Below, in pieces: positions 28,518-37,186 of a stretch of 49,896 nt of DNA; positions within the stretch are counted from its first letter, which is position 1; every line of letters begins with the position of its first letter. Location of the stretch: NCBI GenBank assembly GCA_001460835.1, contig CYKH01000544.1, forward strand, positions 1-49,896, read 5' to 3'. The notes beneath the pieces were generated by a model. It was not told where the DNA came from, searched no databases, and saw only the letters and a list, made by a program, of their open reading frames with translations. The stretch comes from Bodo saltans. Taxonomy: Eukaryota; Euglenozoa; Kinetoplastea; Eubodonida; Bodonidae. The translations under genes were made by a program, and so were the position numbers.

Positions 28518-29399
28518 ATGGCCATTGCAATGAAAAGCTCGACCACTGCGCGACGGACTGAGGCTCAGCCACACTCACTAAGCGTGGACGAGGCAACGCC
28601 AGTCAAGCAACAGTACTCCCACATCGACATGCAGACACCAATGTCACTCGACGCCAACAACGTTCTTCGTGTTGGCACCACTGGTCTTTGGGGTGTATGG
28701 GAAATGTGGTGTGATTTTCCCTCCAAGCCAGCGATGATGGGTCGCCACAACAGCCATCACTCCTCTATGACGGAGAAACTCGCTCAGTATCAGCCGCCTA
28801 CGTGGCTTGATACGGTGAAGAGCATCGGTGTGTTTGATACTGCGGAGGGGTTTTGGGTCATTCACGATTGCACATTAGAGCCATCACGACTGACGAACGG
28901 ATCCAATTATTATTTGTTCCGACAGAACATCGCACCAATGTGGGAACACGAAGCGAATCGCCGCGGAGGTAAATGGGTCGCCCAGTTCTCTAGCGATCAG
29001 GGTGCCGACGTTGATCAAGCATGGATGAACGCTTGTGTTGCGATCATCGGTGAGCAGTTTCCAGGATTCGAAGAAGAAATCTGTGGCATTTGTGTCGCAA
29101 AAAGGAAATCTGGATTCAAGATTCTTCTATGGACTCGTAATGCTGAGAACGAAGAGGCACAAATTGCAATTGGGAAGCACTTAGCGCAGTGTCTTGGATC
29201 AAGACAACACGGGCAGCTGAAGTATCTTAGACACTGTGAGACTCTTGAAGCGTGCTGCTCTCCCTCCAACGTCAATCGTGGAGGATCACCTATGATGAAT
29301 AGTGCAGCGACATCATCCGCGGCCAATTCACCTACCAATGTGATCGACTCCACGGCTACTTTTGCGGCAAAGATCCCTGAGACGCTTTATGTTGTCTAG
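28518..29399 (+). CDS. translation initiation factor eIF4E (cap-binding protein)
   Basis: A 293-residue protein with a clear eIF4E core at about 55-235. The cap-sandwiching tryptophans are present: Trp96 (matching mammalian Trp56) and Trp142-Glu143 in IAPMWEHEANRRGGKW (matching Trp102-Glu103). Trp113 in the FDTAEGFWVI segment corresponds to the eIF4G-contact Trp73. An insert of about 25-30 residues rich in His, Ser and Gln lies between MWCDFPSK and Trp96, where kinetoplastid eIF4E paralogues often differ. The N-terminal 50 and C-terminal 40 residues are low-complexity. It should bind the mRNA cap (cap-4 in kinetoplastids). Which of the kinetoplastid paralogues it is cannot be told by eye. Confidence 0.9.
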   Translation: MAIAMKSSTTARRTEAQPHSLSVDEATPVKQQYSHIDMQTPMSLDANNVLRVGTTGLWGVWEMWCDFPSKPAMMGRHNSHHSSMTEKLAQYQPPTWLDTVKSIGVFDTAEGFWVIHDCTLEPSRLTNGSNYYLFRQNIAPMWEHEANRRGGKWVAQFSSDQGADVDQAWMNACVAIIGEQFPGFEEEICGICVAKRKSGFKILLWTRNAENEEAQIAIGKHLAQCLGSRQHGQLKYLRHCETLEACCSPSNVNRGGSPMMNSAATSSAANSPTNVIDSTATFAAKIPETLYVV

Positions 29400-29916
29400 C
29401 AGAGAAGGCTTCGGGAGACGATTTGATTTGGTCACATAACAGATTTCTTTTGTCTTGCCATTGACAGCAAAACTGATGGGATTTATTTTTTTGGAGATAG
29501 AGTGCGAGCGTTGTAAGAGCCCTTGACTCTTGCTGCTTCAAAAAAAAAAAAACTCTTCAATATAGATCAATTCTTTTCCGTCGTTTCTTTGGATTCAAAA
29601 TGATCATTTGTGCTTGCTGATGTGGACTTTGTATGGCTTAACGTAAGTTGAATTTTTTCTCCCACTTCATTTTTTTTTTCTCATCTTAACTCAAGAGGGC
29701 TGGAAATTGCACACCTTTTGAGAAGAAGGTGCGATATTTTCTTCAGCAGTCACACGAGCAAGAAATAGTGAGAACTACCTTCGAAATACGACTATCATCG
29801 CAGATACAAGTTCTTTTTCTTATTCTCTTACTGCGCTCTCGCTCGTGACGGCTGTCTAAACATTTATCATCAAAAACAGTTCAAACTATCTTTCTCACCG
29901 AGCACAATTCTGATCA
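29400..29916 (+). other. intergenic spacer
   Basis: About 520 bases with an A-run at 29540-29551 and several T-rich stretches. A pyrimidine-rich tract (29809-29840, TTCTTTTTCTTATTCTCTTA) precedes the ATG at 29917 and probably directs its splicing. No RNA gene or coding-like segment seen. Confidence 0.4.
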
Positions 29917-31692
29917 ATGGGTACCTGTGTTTCTTCGCAACCCCACAGCCCAGGTGCTGAGGAATTTGTCGCCTCCATCCCCCCCACTGCATCGTCAATT
30001 GTGTTCAGCACAACAGGTGGTCATCGGCTTCACGCCAGCCACGACGGTGATGATCGATCTCCGCCAGTCGACGACGTGAGTACGTCCGCACTGCACGGGA
30101 CTCATCATAACAACAACAGTCATCTTAGGATGCATCAGATCACGGCGACATCGACAAGTCACTCTCGCAACCTGCATAAAGCGAATCACCCAGAGCTTCC
30201 AACTTTTAGCACGCTGCAGCTTTTCGAGGAAGATATCCCGACAGGTGGCTCGTCGATCAGTCAAGAAATTACCGGGGGCAGCAAGCAACACATTCCCCGA
30301 ACACCATCCGCCGCACCTCGAAATCCGCTGCAAGCACCACGAGGAGCTAACGTCTTCTCAAGTGAGGTCCTTCTTCGTGTCGACAATGCAAAGCTTAATT
30401 CGCATCACTCGACTTCCTCCACATCCGGTGGTCCTGGCGACCGATCTACCAAAGAATCTGACCCTCTTGACACGACAGCGTCTGCGGCCGCAGCTCCCAC
30501 AGACGGTGCTGCGGCTGACTCCTTCCGTAATGAAGGTGGTCCCAACGCTGTAGGAGCAGCAGGGCTACATGGTAATTCGATGTCGGTGACGGATCATAAT
30601 GAAGGCCAAGGAATGATGAACACGTCAGTAGTTAGGGGCCTTGCAGGATTAGCTTCCTCGAATACGCCCATCTCTCGTGTAAACTCAACCAACTCCATGG
30701 GAAATCGCCATCCAGGAGACAACAACGTTGCAGCGGATAACAACGAGGACAGTCATCGTGATCCTCCCGCATCCGGGACTGCGCTGGACTGCAACATTGC
30801 CGAAGACGGTGCTCCTGGGGAGGAAACCGCAACGACGGCCACAACAGCAACTACAACAGCATCGTCAACTTCAACCATCTCATCGTCCGTTGTGCCTTGG
30901 ACTGCCATGGCACGTGCCGCTCGTCCGCCGCCTATTTTCATTGGGAATGCACATGCCAATCGTCCACCAACCTCTCCGCAAGCATCCACCGCACAGCCAC
31001 TTCTTCAACAAGAACAACAACAACTACACGCAACCCATTTGACTGCAGCGGTGCCCGAAACACCCATAGCGACGCTTGCTACTCCTGCTGAGCCGCAATT
31101 GGCACAGCAGCAACAGCAATTTCAGAACCGAGAACGCGATCCTCCGACTGAGACCTCGCAACAGCTTGAGTTCGTCAACAGCAACAGCAACCCAACAAGC
31201 ACGACTACAACTACGCCATCGGCTCCGATGTCTGCACTGTACCATCGCCGCGCCCCATCGAATACCGTTGTCACTATCCAGGAGCCTCTACATTCCGCAC
31301 CTCACAGGTCGAACACGCAGTGGGCTTCGGTGGAACAACGCAGCGCTAGCATGAACTCTGACGCGTCAACCGCAGTGCCCACCGCGCCGCGCCCACCGTC
31401 TGCCTCCAAAGAGGGGGTTCGTGGTGTCAATCGGCATCAGCTCGCGTATCCAACCCCCAAGCGAAGTGTTGTCATGGTTCCTCACGCATCACCAACGCAG
31501 CAGCGCCCTCAGCCCACTGACGCAGATATGGGAGGTCCACCACCAGGCCCTACACCGTTTGAGGCCGCCGCTGATTTTTTGCTGTTTGCCGATAGCATGG
31601 ACCTGCAACAGAAGGAGTTGGAATGGGAACGGCGAGTCCACGCATCCATTGCAGGGAAATGCTGGATTATCTCAAGCCATGGGTGGAAATAG
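29917..31692 (+). CDS. unknown low-complexity protein with dual-acylation N-terminus
   Basis: A 591-residue protein not recognised as any family. It begins MGTCVSS: Gly2 with Ser6 fits N-myristoylation and Cys4 fits palmitoylation, as in kinetoplastid flagellar or plasma-membrane proteins. The rest is Ser, Thr, Pro, Ala, Gln, His and Asn-rich with Gln runs (QQQQQ) and Thr runs, and is probably disordered. Only the last ~40 residues (FEAAADFLLFADSMDL then QKELEWERRV) look like a helix and may be the functional interaction motif. Membrane association is inferred from the N-terminus alone. Confidence 0.6.
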   Translation: MGTCVSSQPHSPGAEEFVASIPPTASSIVFSTTGGHRLHASHDGDDRSPPVDDVSTSALHGTHHNNNSHLRMHQITATSTSHSRNLHKANHPELPTFSTLQLFEEDIPTGGSSISQEITGGSKQHIPRTPSAAPRNPLQAPRGANVFSSEVLLRVDNAKLNSHHSTSSTSGGPGDRSTKESDPLDTTASAAAAPTDGAAADSFRNEGGPNAVGAAGLHGNSMSVTDHNEGQGMMNTSVVRGLAGLASSNTPISRVNSTNSMGNRHPGDNNVAADNNEDSHRDPPASGTALDCNIAEDGAPGEETATTATTATTTASSTSTISSSVVPWTAMARAARPPPIFIGNAHANRPPTSPQASTAQPLLQQEQQQLHATHLTAAVPETPIATLATPAEPQLAQQQQQFQNRERDPPTETSQQLEFVNSNSNPTSTTTTTPSAPMSALYHRRAPSNTVVTIQEPLHSAPHRSNTQWASVEQRSASMNSDASTAVPTAPRPPSASKEGVRGVNRHQLAYPTPKRSVVMVPHASPTQQRPQPTDADMGGPPPGPTPFEAAADFLLFADSMDLQQKELEWERRVHASIAGKCWIISSHGWK

Positions 31693-31819
31693 CAACATCA
31701 GGTCTAATAAGCACACAATTATGGTTGAGTATTTTTGTTTGTTTTGTTTTTTGTTTTTTTCGTGGAGAAAATATGTAGCGATTAACCTCCCACCATCGTC
31801 TCCGTTCGGATATTATGCG

Positions 31820-31853
31820 CCCCAGCAAGATTGTGAGACAATCTTGCTTGGGG
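31820..31853 (+). repeat. long intergenic hairpin
   Basis: CCCCAGCAAGATTGT pairs with ACAATCTTGCTTGGGG around a GAG loop: 15 base pairs with one unpaired base. It lies 128 bases after the stop of the MGTC protein gene, so it is probably in its 3' UTR. The perfect inner 11 bp and G/C clamp make chance unlikely. Function unknown. Confidence 0.65.
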
Positions 31854-32560
31854 ACTATACACCGCGCTACTTTTGGCGCAACATTCAACGGACACGATAT
31901 GGTCAGTGTGCTTAACAGCTTTTTATGAGAACATCGAGGGTTTGACCAAGAACACGTTACCACCTCACTTATCAGTTTGTTTGTTTTGTTTACTCGCTTA
32001 TTCCCCTTCTTTTCCTCACGCACTCGCTTATTTCCTTCTGTTTGTTTGTGTGTTTGTGTGTTTTTTATGTTTCGAGAGAGTTTGAGTGGAGTCTTTTTTT
32101 CTTTTGTCATTCATTCATTGAGCCCATCTCGTCCCAGTCAGCCCAACTAGCAAAGTGGTTGCCTCTAATGTGCTCTGCCGGAGCTGTAGAGAACCTTGCG
32201 CGTAAGTTGAATTGGGCCTTTATTCGCTAGTGTCGTTCCTGTTTTTGTGGTTTTAGTCAGTGAGCGTTGCATCTTCTTGTTTTCCTCTCAAACATGAAAT
32301 GCAAACGTTCCATTGCAAGACAAAAAAAAAGTTCGATGTGCTTAATGCACGAGACGAAAACTTGCGAACGATGTGGGAGATTAGAAGATAAAAGGAGAAC
32401 AAAACACATAATCGTTGCCGAGAATTGCAATTGACAAGAACTGATGTCATGCCGCCTCAAGAACTAGACAGCTTTCTGCATTCTGCCCCATAGACGTAAT
32501 ACAGTGGTTCAAACTCTATTAATTGAGAGCCCCCGTTGTTTGCCTCGCGTCGTATCACTC

Positions 32561-32608
32561 GTTTACCTTTCTGTTTCTTTTTCCTTTTTCTTTGCTTTTA
32601 CCCTTCAG
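32561..32608 (+). promoter_or_regulatory. strong polypyrimidine/AG acceptor without a gene
   Basis: An almost pure pyrimidine tract (CGTTTACCTTTCTG, then CTTTTTCCTTTTTC and CTTTTACCCTTCAG) ends in AG 32607-32608, immediately followed by ATG. That ATG opens only eight codons before TAA. A spliced-leader RNA starting here would be essentially non-coding. Confidence 0.4.
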
Positions 32609-32983
32609 ATGTTTTCCATTTCCCATCAGCTATAAAACTTCTTCAGTTCACTTTACGCTCTTTATTTATTTTTATTCTTTTCGGCTGAATTTGGGAACGT
32701 GTTAGCGTTTTTCATGGAGTAGCCAACAACCGTATTTTCTCCGTGTCTTTGTGTGAGATTTTCTCGTGTGTCTGTGGGAACTCATATATGATCGTTTCTT
32801 TAAATCGGCTCGATAACGACGGCAGAAAGCACGGGCAGAATCATCCAACCCAAAAAAAAATCTGTTCGAAACATTCAAGATGAAAATCTTGGCATGCTGC
32901 CACGTTAGTCGCTGTCCTTTTCTCTCCCCGCTGGTGGTTTGATTTGTTTCCTTTTTTTTTCTGTTTGATCGGACTGATAGTCT

Positions 32984-33229
32984 GTGTCTGTGAATTCTTC
33001 CCCCTCAACTCATTGCGATAAGAGACAAGCAGCTTCATCGATAGCCGCTCATATCCTTGCCGCTGTGCTGAAGGAGGACGACGTTGGATTATTGTGCGCG
33101 CTGTGTGTGGATGGCCTCCTCCTTTACCTTGTGACCTACGCGCGCCTATTTGTCCCGTCTCCTCTTTTTTCTTGCGCGGCTATCAGATTTGTGACTCGGT
33201 ATCTTGAGTGCATGCACTCTGCAACATGA
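32984..33229 (+). other. coding-like frame without ATG
   Basis: An 81-codon frame beginning at GTG just after a pyrimidine tract ending in GATAG. The central part (AASSIAAHILAAVLKEDD, then a hydrophobic stretch) has locally GC-rich third positions unlike the AT-rich surroundings. Its only in-frame ATG is four codons before the stop. It could be a pseudogene remnant. No family recognised. Confidence 0.22.
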
Positions 33230-33263
33230 ACGAAAGAGAAATTTTCAAAAAAAACACTATGGC

Positions 33264-33283
33264 CGCCCCCAGTTGCTGGGGCG
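33264..33283 (+). repeat. G/C-rich intergenic hairpin
   Basis: CGCCCCCAG and CTGGGGCG pair around TTG with one extra C. It is followed by AT-rich sequence. Same style as the other intergenic hairpins in this window. Confidence 0.45.
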
Positions 33284-33942
33284 TCCAATTGACAATGTTG
33301 CAAACCGGAGAAAAATGACCCTCCTTCGTTTCTCGTCTCCTAGATTATTTTTTGATTTGTTGTGATACCGCCCCTTCGCTATACCAAACTTTTCTTCCTT
33401 CCACTAATTCGTGCATATCAGTGTATTAATTTCCCACGCCTCGTTCAAGTGACTTAAAGTGCAGTGAAGTTTTGTTTCCTAAATTCATTATGTTTCATTC
33501 CCCCCTAGTGAAGCGGTTGTGTGTGCCGTCGTGATGTTCTCAGTGGTGCAATCCCAAACCTTTTTGAAAGCAAAATCAAAATACGCGTCGCAGAGCAAAG
33601 CAACGAACGAAATCATTGGAAACGGCGCACAAAGTAATCCGCGGGTTGCAATCTTCGGTTGTTGAAGAAACATATGTTTTCACTGTTACTTTCTAGTTTT
33701 GTTTCGTAGTTTTGGTTTCTATTTCTTTTGGTTATCTAGGCCTCCCTTTCAAGTTTCGTTTTACCCTCCTTTTTCCATTCCAATTCCTCCTCCCCATGAT
33801 CGCGACAATTGATTTTGTTTACGTTTCCTTTGTTTGTGAGTTTCGTTAATTTCAGCTCAAAATAATGTTGATCGAACCGATGCCGAAAAGAAATATTGAA
33901 AGAGATTTCAATCAGAAAAAACACAATTGCTAGAAGCCCACG

Positions 33943-34062
33943 ATGTTTTCGTCCAAGAATTCAGCAGTGGATGAGGCCACTACACATATTCACAAATTGT
34001 TGTGCCTCGTCCGTATTTTTTTTGAGGCGGGATGCCGAGCTGACATGACGTCAAATTTTTGA
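33943..34062 (+). CDS. possible 39-residue small protein
   Basis: ATG to TGA frame of 39 codons (MFSSKNSAVDEATTHIHKLL at the start, then CLVRIFFEAGC) with an amphipathic, protein-like composition. AG-ending sites lie nearby upstream (for example TTGCTAG at about 33932). It may be a genuine small gene, an upstream ORF of the coiled-coil gene, or a remnant. No family recognised. Confidence 0.28.
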   Translation: MFSSKNSAVDEATTHIHKLLCLVRIFFEAGCRADMTSNF

Positions 34063-34332
34063 AGTGTACTCCTTTGCAGTAAGTCCTTTCTCGAGAGGCG
34101 TGTCTGCGTGGTGGGCCGCTTTAAGAAACGTCCGCCAACATGCGTGTGATGGAGGAGCAGCGGTTGTGTCTTTTTACTAGTTGACGTTTCCCATGATTTG
34201 CTTCCCTCCTCATTCCCTTTCCATCTCGTTCGCCGCATCAAACTTTGAACCAGAAACATCTCAAACGCATGACGGTACGCGCACCTGATGCCTCCGGGAA
34301 ACACTGCGATTTCCCCTCTCCTCCCATTTACA

Positions 34333-34352
34333 TTTTTTTTTTTTTTTTGCAG
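34333..34352 (+). promoter_or_regulatory. textbook trans-splice acceptor
   Basis: Sixteen consecutive T followed by GCAG (AG 34351-34352). The ATG of the coiled-coil gene is only 14 bases downstream, so the 5' UTR would be very short apart from the spliced leader. Confidence 0.75.
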
Positions 34353-34366
34353 AGGGAGAAAATTAA

Positions 34367-35764
34367 ATGCAGGGAGACTCAGTCGAGTCAAGGCAGTTGT
34401 CGAGTATGACCAACGCCGAGCTTGTGGTCATTAAAAAGAATGCCAAGGCTCAAGTCATCAAGCTGCAGCAAGCACTGGAGTCGCTCAATCAATCTGCTAT
34501 TCAGCATTCACTAAAGAGTGTCCCCCCTGGCTCGACTGATGTCACAACATCTACAAGTGGCGCTGATCACTCCTTCACATTTGTGCCCCGAACGTCAACA
34601 ACAGAAGAACGAATTCAAGATGCGAAGCAATATATCGGGGCCATCGCGTTGATGCTGCATGATGCCGAGCAACAGCGTGATGCTGTGATTGCTGAAGAGC
34701 AGCGTCGATCCGATGCCAAGCGTCTGCGTGTAGCAACAACGCAAGCAGAATCTGCAACAAACCTTGATGGGCAAATCAAAAAAGATGTTCAGCGGCATTT
34801 GTCGAATGCACAATCGATGCAGTATGATACGTTGCAAGGAATTCAAGAAGGAAACCGGCGTCATCAAAACAAAGTGGCAGCAATTCGTAAAGCCGTAGAG
34901 GAACAGCGAGCGGAGCAACTTTCAAACATGAAGCTGCAAGAAAAGAAAGAACACGAACGCAACGAGCAGCGGCAATCACAGCTTCGCTCAGAGGCGGAAC
35001 AAAGAAGAGAGCGCAACGATGCCAAAGAAGCAAAGCTCAGTGAAAAACTAGCCGCATTCGACAAAGCACGAATGAAATCGCTTGAATCCGGCCCGCGTGA
35101 AGCAGGACACTTAGTGAGGGAACTCCAAAGTACTCAGTCAGCTGCAATCAAGGCAGAATCACGTAGACACCACAAAGCGCAATACGCTCAGCAACAGAGC
35201 AGCACAGGAGCCTCGAAGCCCGCAGTGGATCCGTATTCCGCCGGTGTGATGGACCGACTCACCAAACTCCCCCCTCGCGGTATCGGTATCAAGAATGACT
35301 TCGATTCTAGCCTTGAGAACCACGTCGCGCAGGCACAGCGTATGCTCGCGTACACCTCTGTGGAATGCAAAGATCGACGCGAGAAGAGTGAAAAGCGCCA
35401 CGACAAGAATTTTGATGAGCTGTACGACAAGAAAGAGCGAAAGTGGGCAGAAAAAGCACATCAGCAACGATCTGATGAGCAACGAATCAACACTCTAAAG
35501 AGTGCACAAATGGAACAACTGAGCCGCCTCACGTCGCAACGTGAAGAAATTCGTACACAAGCGTACATCAAAGCACAGCAACGGGCGGCGTTAGGTACAG
35601 TAGATCACTGGGCGGCGAGAGCCAGGAGACTGCTTGAGTCTGCATGCGTGTCAGCGATTCAATTGCAAGACGGAGGCAGTCGGCGAGGCGGGGCTGCGTC
35701 TTCACTCGACCATCAGCGGCGGCCGCAAGAAGGATTCGAAGGTCGCAGCAAGACGCCATTTTAA
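34367..35764 (+). CDS. coiled-coil protein of unknown function
   Basis: A 465-residue protein starting at the first ATG after a perfect acceptor. Two long coiled-coil regions are evident from Glu/Lys/Arg/Gln-rich heptad-like sequence: about 78-240 and about 312-405. A Ser/Pro linker between them contains the motif LPPRGIGIKNDFD. The C-terminal 40 residues are basic and Gly/Arg-rich. There is no membrane segment, signal peptide or catalytic motif. The composition suits a cytoskeletal or flagellar structural protein, but that is a guess and no family is recognised. Confidence 0.65.
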   Translation: MQGDSVESRQLSSMTNAELVVIKKNAKAQVIKLQQALESLNQSAIQHSLKSVPPGSTDVTTSTSGADHSFTFVPRTSTTEERIQDAKQYIGAIALMLHDAEQQRDAVIAEEQRRSDAKRLRVATTQAESATNLDGQIKKDVQRHLSNAQSMQYDTLQGIQEGNRRHQNKVAAIRKAVEEQRAEQLSNMKLQEKKEHERNEQRQSQLRSEAEQRRERNDAKEAKLSEKLAAFDKARMKSLESGPREAGHLVRELQSTQSAAIKAESRRHHKAQYAQQQSSTGASKPAVDPYSAGVMDRLTKLPPRGIGIKNDFDSSLENHVAQAQRMLAYTSVECKDRREKSEKRHDKNFDELYDKKERKWAEKAHQQRSDEQRINTLKSAQMEQLSRLTSQREEIRTQAYIKAQQRAALGTVDHWAARARRLLESACVSAIQLQDGGSRRGGAASSLDHQRRPQEGFEGRSKTPF

Positions 35765-35895
35765 TGGTTATTATTGCCAGCAAGAGCGATGCAAGTTGTA
35801 CAGTATTTGATAGGCAAGAAGCACTAACGCGTTACTTGTCATCAACAAGCTCCATTTCACATTTTTTGTCATTTTATTGTGTTCCTTGATTATTT

Positions 35896-35916
35896 TCTTA
35901 CTTTATTCATTGACAG
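35896..35916 (+). promoter_or_regulatory. trans-splice acceptor of the first family member
   Basis: CTTACTTTATTCATTGACAG with AG 35915-35916; the ATG follows after only four bases. The second family member has the same four-base spacing (AG 36631-36632, ATG 36637). Confidence 0.55.
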
Positions 35917-35920
35917 CGCA

Positions 35921-36259
35921 ATGTTTCACCGTCGAGTTGCCAGCAGCTGTGGCATCCCGCGTGCCATGTGGCACAGCATGCACATCATGAGCCAACGGCA
36001 AGCTTCACGCATTTTGCCGCCTCTTGTCTCCATGTCGAGCCAATCTGTGGTGCTGCCAGCCACTGGTGCGGCCCTTACGGTCCCTGCAAGCATGATGCTG
36101 GCGTCGTCAGAAGCTCTCAACAGTCTCGCTCAGTTGGGCATGTCTTCCAGCTGCGTTGCGCAGTGGATTAACGCCAATATCCTACTCTTACAGGTGCTGT
36201 CAGATACCATGTGCTTTTGTACTTATACTGTCGTAGAGCGCTCAACTTCTACGTCGTAA
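35921..36259 (+). CDS. small protein family member 1 (presequence-like N-terminus)
   Basis: A 112-residue protein from the first ATG after a clear acceptor. The N-terminal ~35 residues (MFHRRVASSCGIPRAMW then HSMHIMSQRQ) contain Arg but no acidic residue and could form an amphipathic helix, as a mitochondrial presequence does. The remainder is Ser/Ala/Leu-rich, with a hydrophobic helix near INANILLLQ. Bases 35933-36003 are almost identical to 36643-36713 in the next family member, while the remaining sequence is largely different. Function unknown; mitochondrial location is inferred from composition only. Confidence 0.55.
   Translation: MFHRRVASSCGIPRAMWHSMHIMSQRQASRILPPLVSMSSQSVVLPATGAALTVPASMMLASSEALNSLAQLGMSSSCVAQWINANILLLQVLSDTMCFCTYTVVERSTSTS
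35933..36003 (+). repeat. 71-bp N-terminal cassette, copy 1
   Basis: Identical to 36643-36713 except for one base (GCACAGC/GCACACC). It encodes the presequence-like segment. Similarity stops sharply at both ends at the DNA level. Confidence 0.88.
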
Positions 36260-36636
36260 TGAACAATTCACAATGCCACGTGCGGGAATGCGAGGAATCT
36301 GACAAAGGGTTTTTTTGCTGAAGGTTCCAGAAGGTCGTGTGCAGTTGAAATTGGAGTGTTGTTGTCAACTACCAAAAAGCTGCCACGCATTTGTTGGTGC
36401 TGTCTTCACCGGTCTTTTTTTGTCACACTTGTTTTTCTGTGCTCTCGATGCATCTTTACACGCGGGGGAAAAGTTGTTGAGCCGTCAACGACGAAATTGG
36501 TATGAAAGCGATTTAGTGGAAAGAATTAAAAAATCAACACTTACAAGTACAACGAATAATTCTACAAGACGAACTGAACTTTGCACTGGCAATTTTTTTT
36601 CTTATCTTTGTTGTCTCTATTTTTATTCCAAGACAA
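36260..36636 (+). other. spacer between two family members
   Basis: It contains a 20-codon ORF whose ATG overlaps the previous stop (TAATG), considered too short to call, and a longer ATG-less open frame from 36315 that runs into the next gene in another frame. The end is a T-rich tract (36593-36629) with AG 36631-36632, the acceptor for the next gene. Confidence 0.4.
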
Positions 36637-36948
36637 ATGTTCCGAGTTGCCAGCAGCTGTGGCATCCCGCGTGCCATGTGGCACACCATGCACATCATGA
36701 GCCAACGGCAAGCAATGCGCGTGCTCCCGCCTCTCGTTCCACTGTCACAGGGTGTCAGTATGACGAACATTCCTGATTGCAGTGCACAGCTTGCAGCGCG
36801 AGCGCTGGAGCTGCTGGATGATGTCGCTGGTGTCATCACTTATTTCGAAGGTATCCCGTTCGATTTCAAAGTTGTTGTTGGTCCATGCACCACGACAAGT
36901 TGCTGCATGGGAAAGAACAGGAAAGGCTATGATTGGCGTTTCAGCTAA
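36637..36948 (+). CDS. small protein family member 2 (presequence-like N-terminus)
   Basis: A 103-residue protein whose ATG lies four bases after an AG ending a strong pyrimidine tract. The N-terminus (MFRVASSCGIPRAMW, then HTMHIMSQRQ) is the same cassette as in the gene at 35921; after LPPLV the two sequences diverge. The rest has an Ala/Leu helix (CSAQLAARALELLDD), a short hydrophobic part and a Cys pair near the basic C-terminus. No known family. If the cassette is a mitochondrial presequence, about 35 residues would be removed on import. Confidence 0.55.
   Translation: MFRVASSCGIPRAMWHTMHIMSQRQAMRVLPPLVPLSQGVSMTNIPDCSAQLAARALELLDDVAGVITYFEGIPFDFKVVVGPCTTTSCCMGKNRKGYDWRFS
36643..36713 (+). 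repeat. 71-bp N-terminal cassette, copy 2
   Basis: Second copy, 710 bp from the first, with one mismatch. Synonymous sites are conserved too, which points to recent copying or gene conversion and not protein-level selection alone. Confidence 0.88.
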
Positions 36949-37152
36949 CATGTGCATTCTCTGCCTGGCGGCTATTTGATGATCTTGTTGGACAATGCTT
37001 TGATCTTTTCTTTCTCTTTGGGAAGAGACGTTGGTGTAAATCTCTCCCCTTGGTGACGCGAATGATCGATTTGCTCACCTCCCTGCATTCATTTTTTTTT
37101 TTTTTTGTGACTTGGTTCATGAGTTCGTTTCGCGTTTCCTTAAGATTTTATT

Positions 37153-37177
37153 GCTTCTCCCTTCCATTGTCAATCAG
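37153..37177 (+). promoter_or_regulatory. acceptor deciding the TTC38-like start
   Basis: CTTCTCCCTTCCATTGTCAATCAG with AG 37176-37177, nine bases before ATG 37187. The longer frame starting at 37112 lies before it and is probably not translated. Confidence 0.5.
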
Positions 37178-37186
37178 CAGCAAATC

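Larger units (their letters stand above)
31693..34366 (+). other. 2.7-kb gene-poor region
   Basis: The longest stretch without a clear gene in an otherwise compact unit. It is AT- and T-rich with many polypyrimidine tracts, two strong hairpins, at least one excellent acceptor directly followed by a very short ORF (32607-32616), a coding-like frame without ATG (32984-33229) and a 39-codon ORF (33943-34062). It may hold non-coding transcripts, small-protein genes or gene relics. Confidence 0.45.

Noticed and set aside
31667-32110. 147-codon open frame on the minus strand in the gene-poor region
   Set aside because: It is mostly translated T-rich tract (Lys/Thr/Asn runs) and would conflict with transcription direction.
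32141-32217. 77-base tRNA-like element (GCCCAA...TTGGGC ends, TAGCAAAGTGG A-box-like, GCAA/TTGC arm)
   Set aside because: No T-arm or B box (GGTTCRA) can be formed and the anticodon arm has a 19-base loop with an internal hairpin, so it is not a tRNA. A tRNA-like signal-recognition RNA was considered, but nothing supports it beyond the closing stem.
36255-36320. 20-codon ORF overlapping the stop of the first small family gene (TAATG)
   Set aside because: Too short and without support; overlapping stop-start coupling is not expected in trans-spliced genes.
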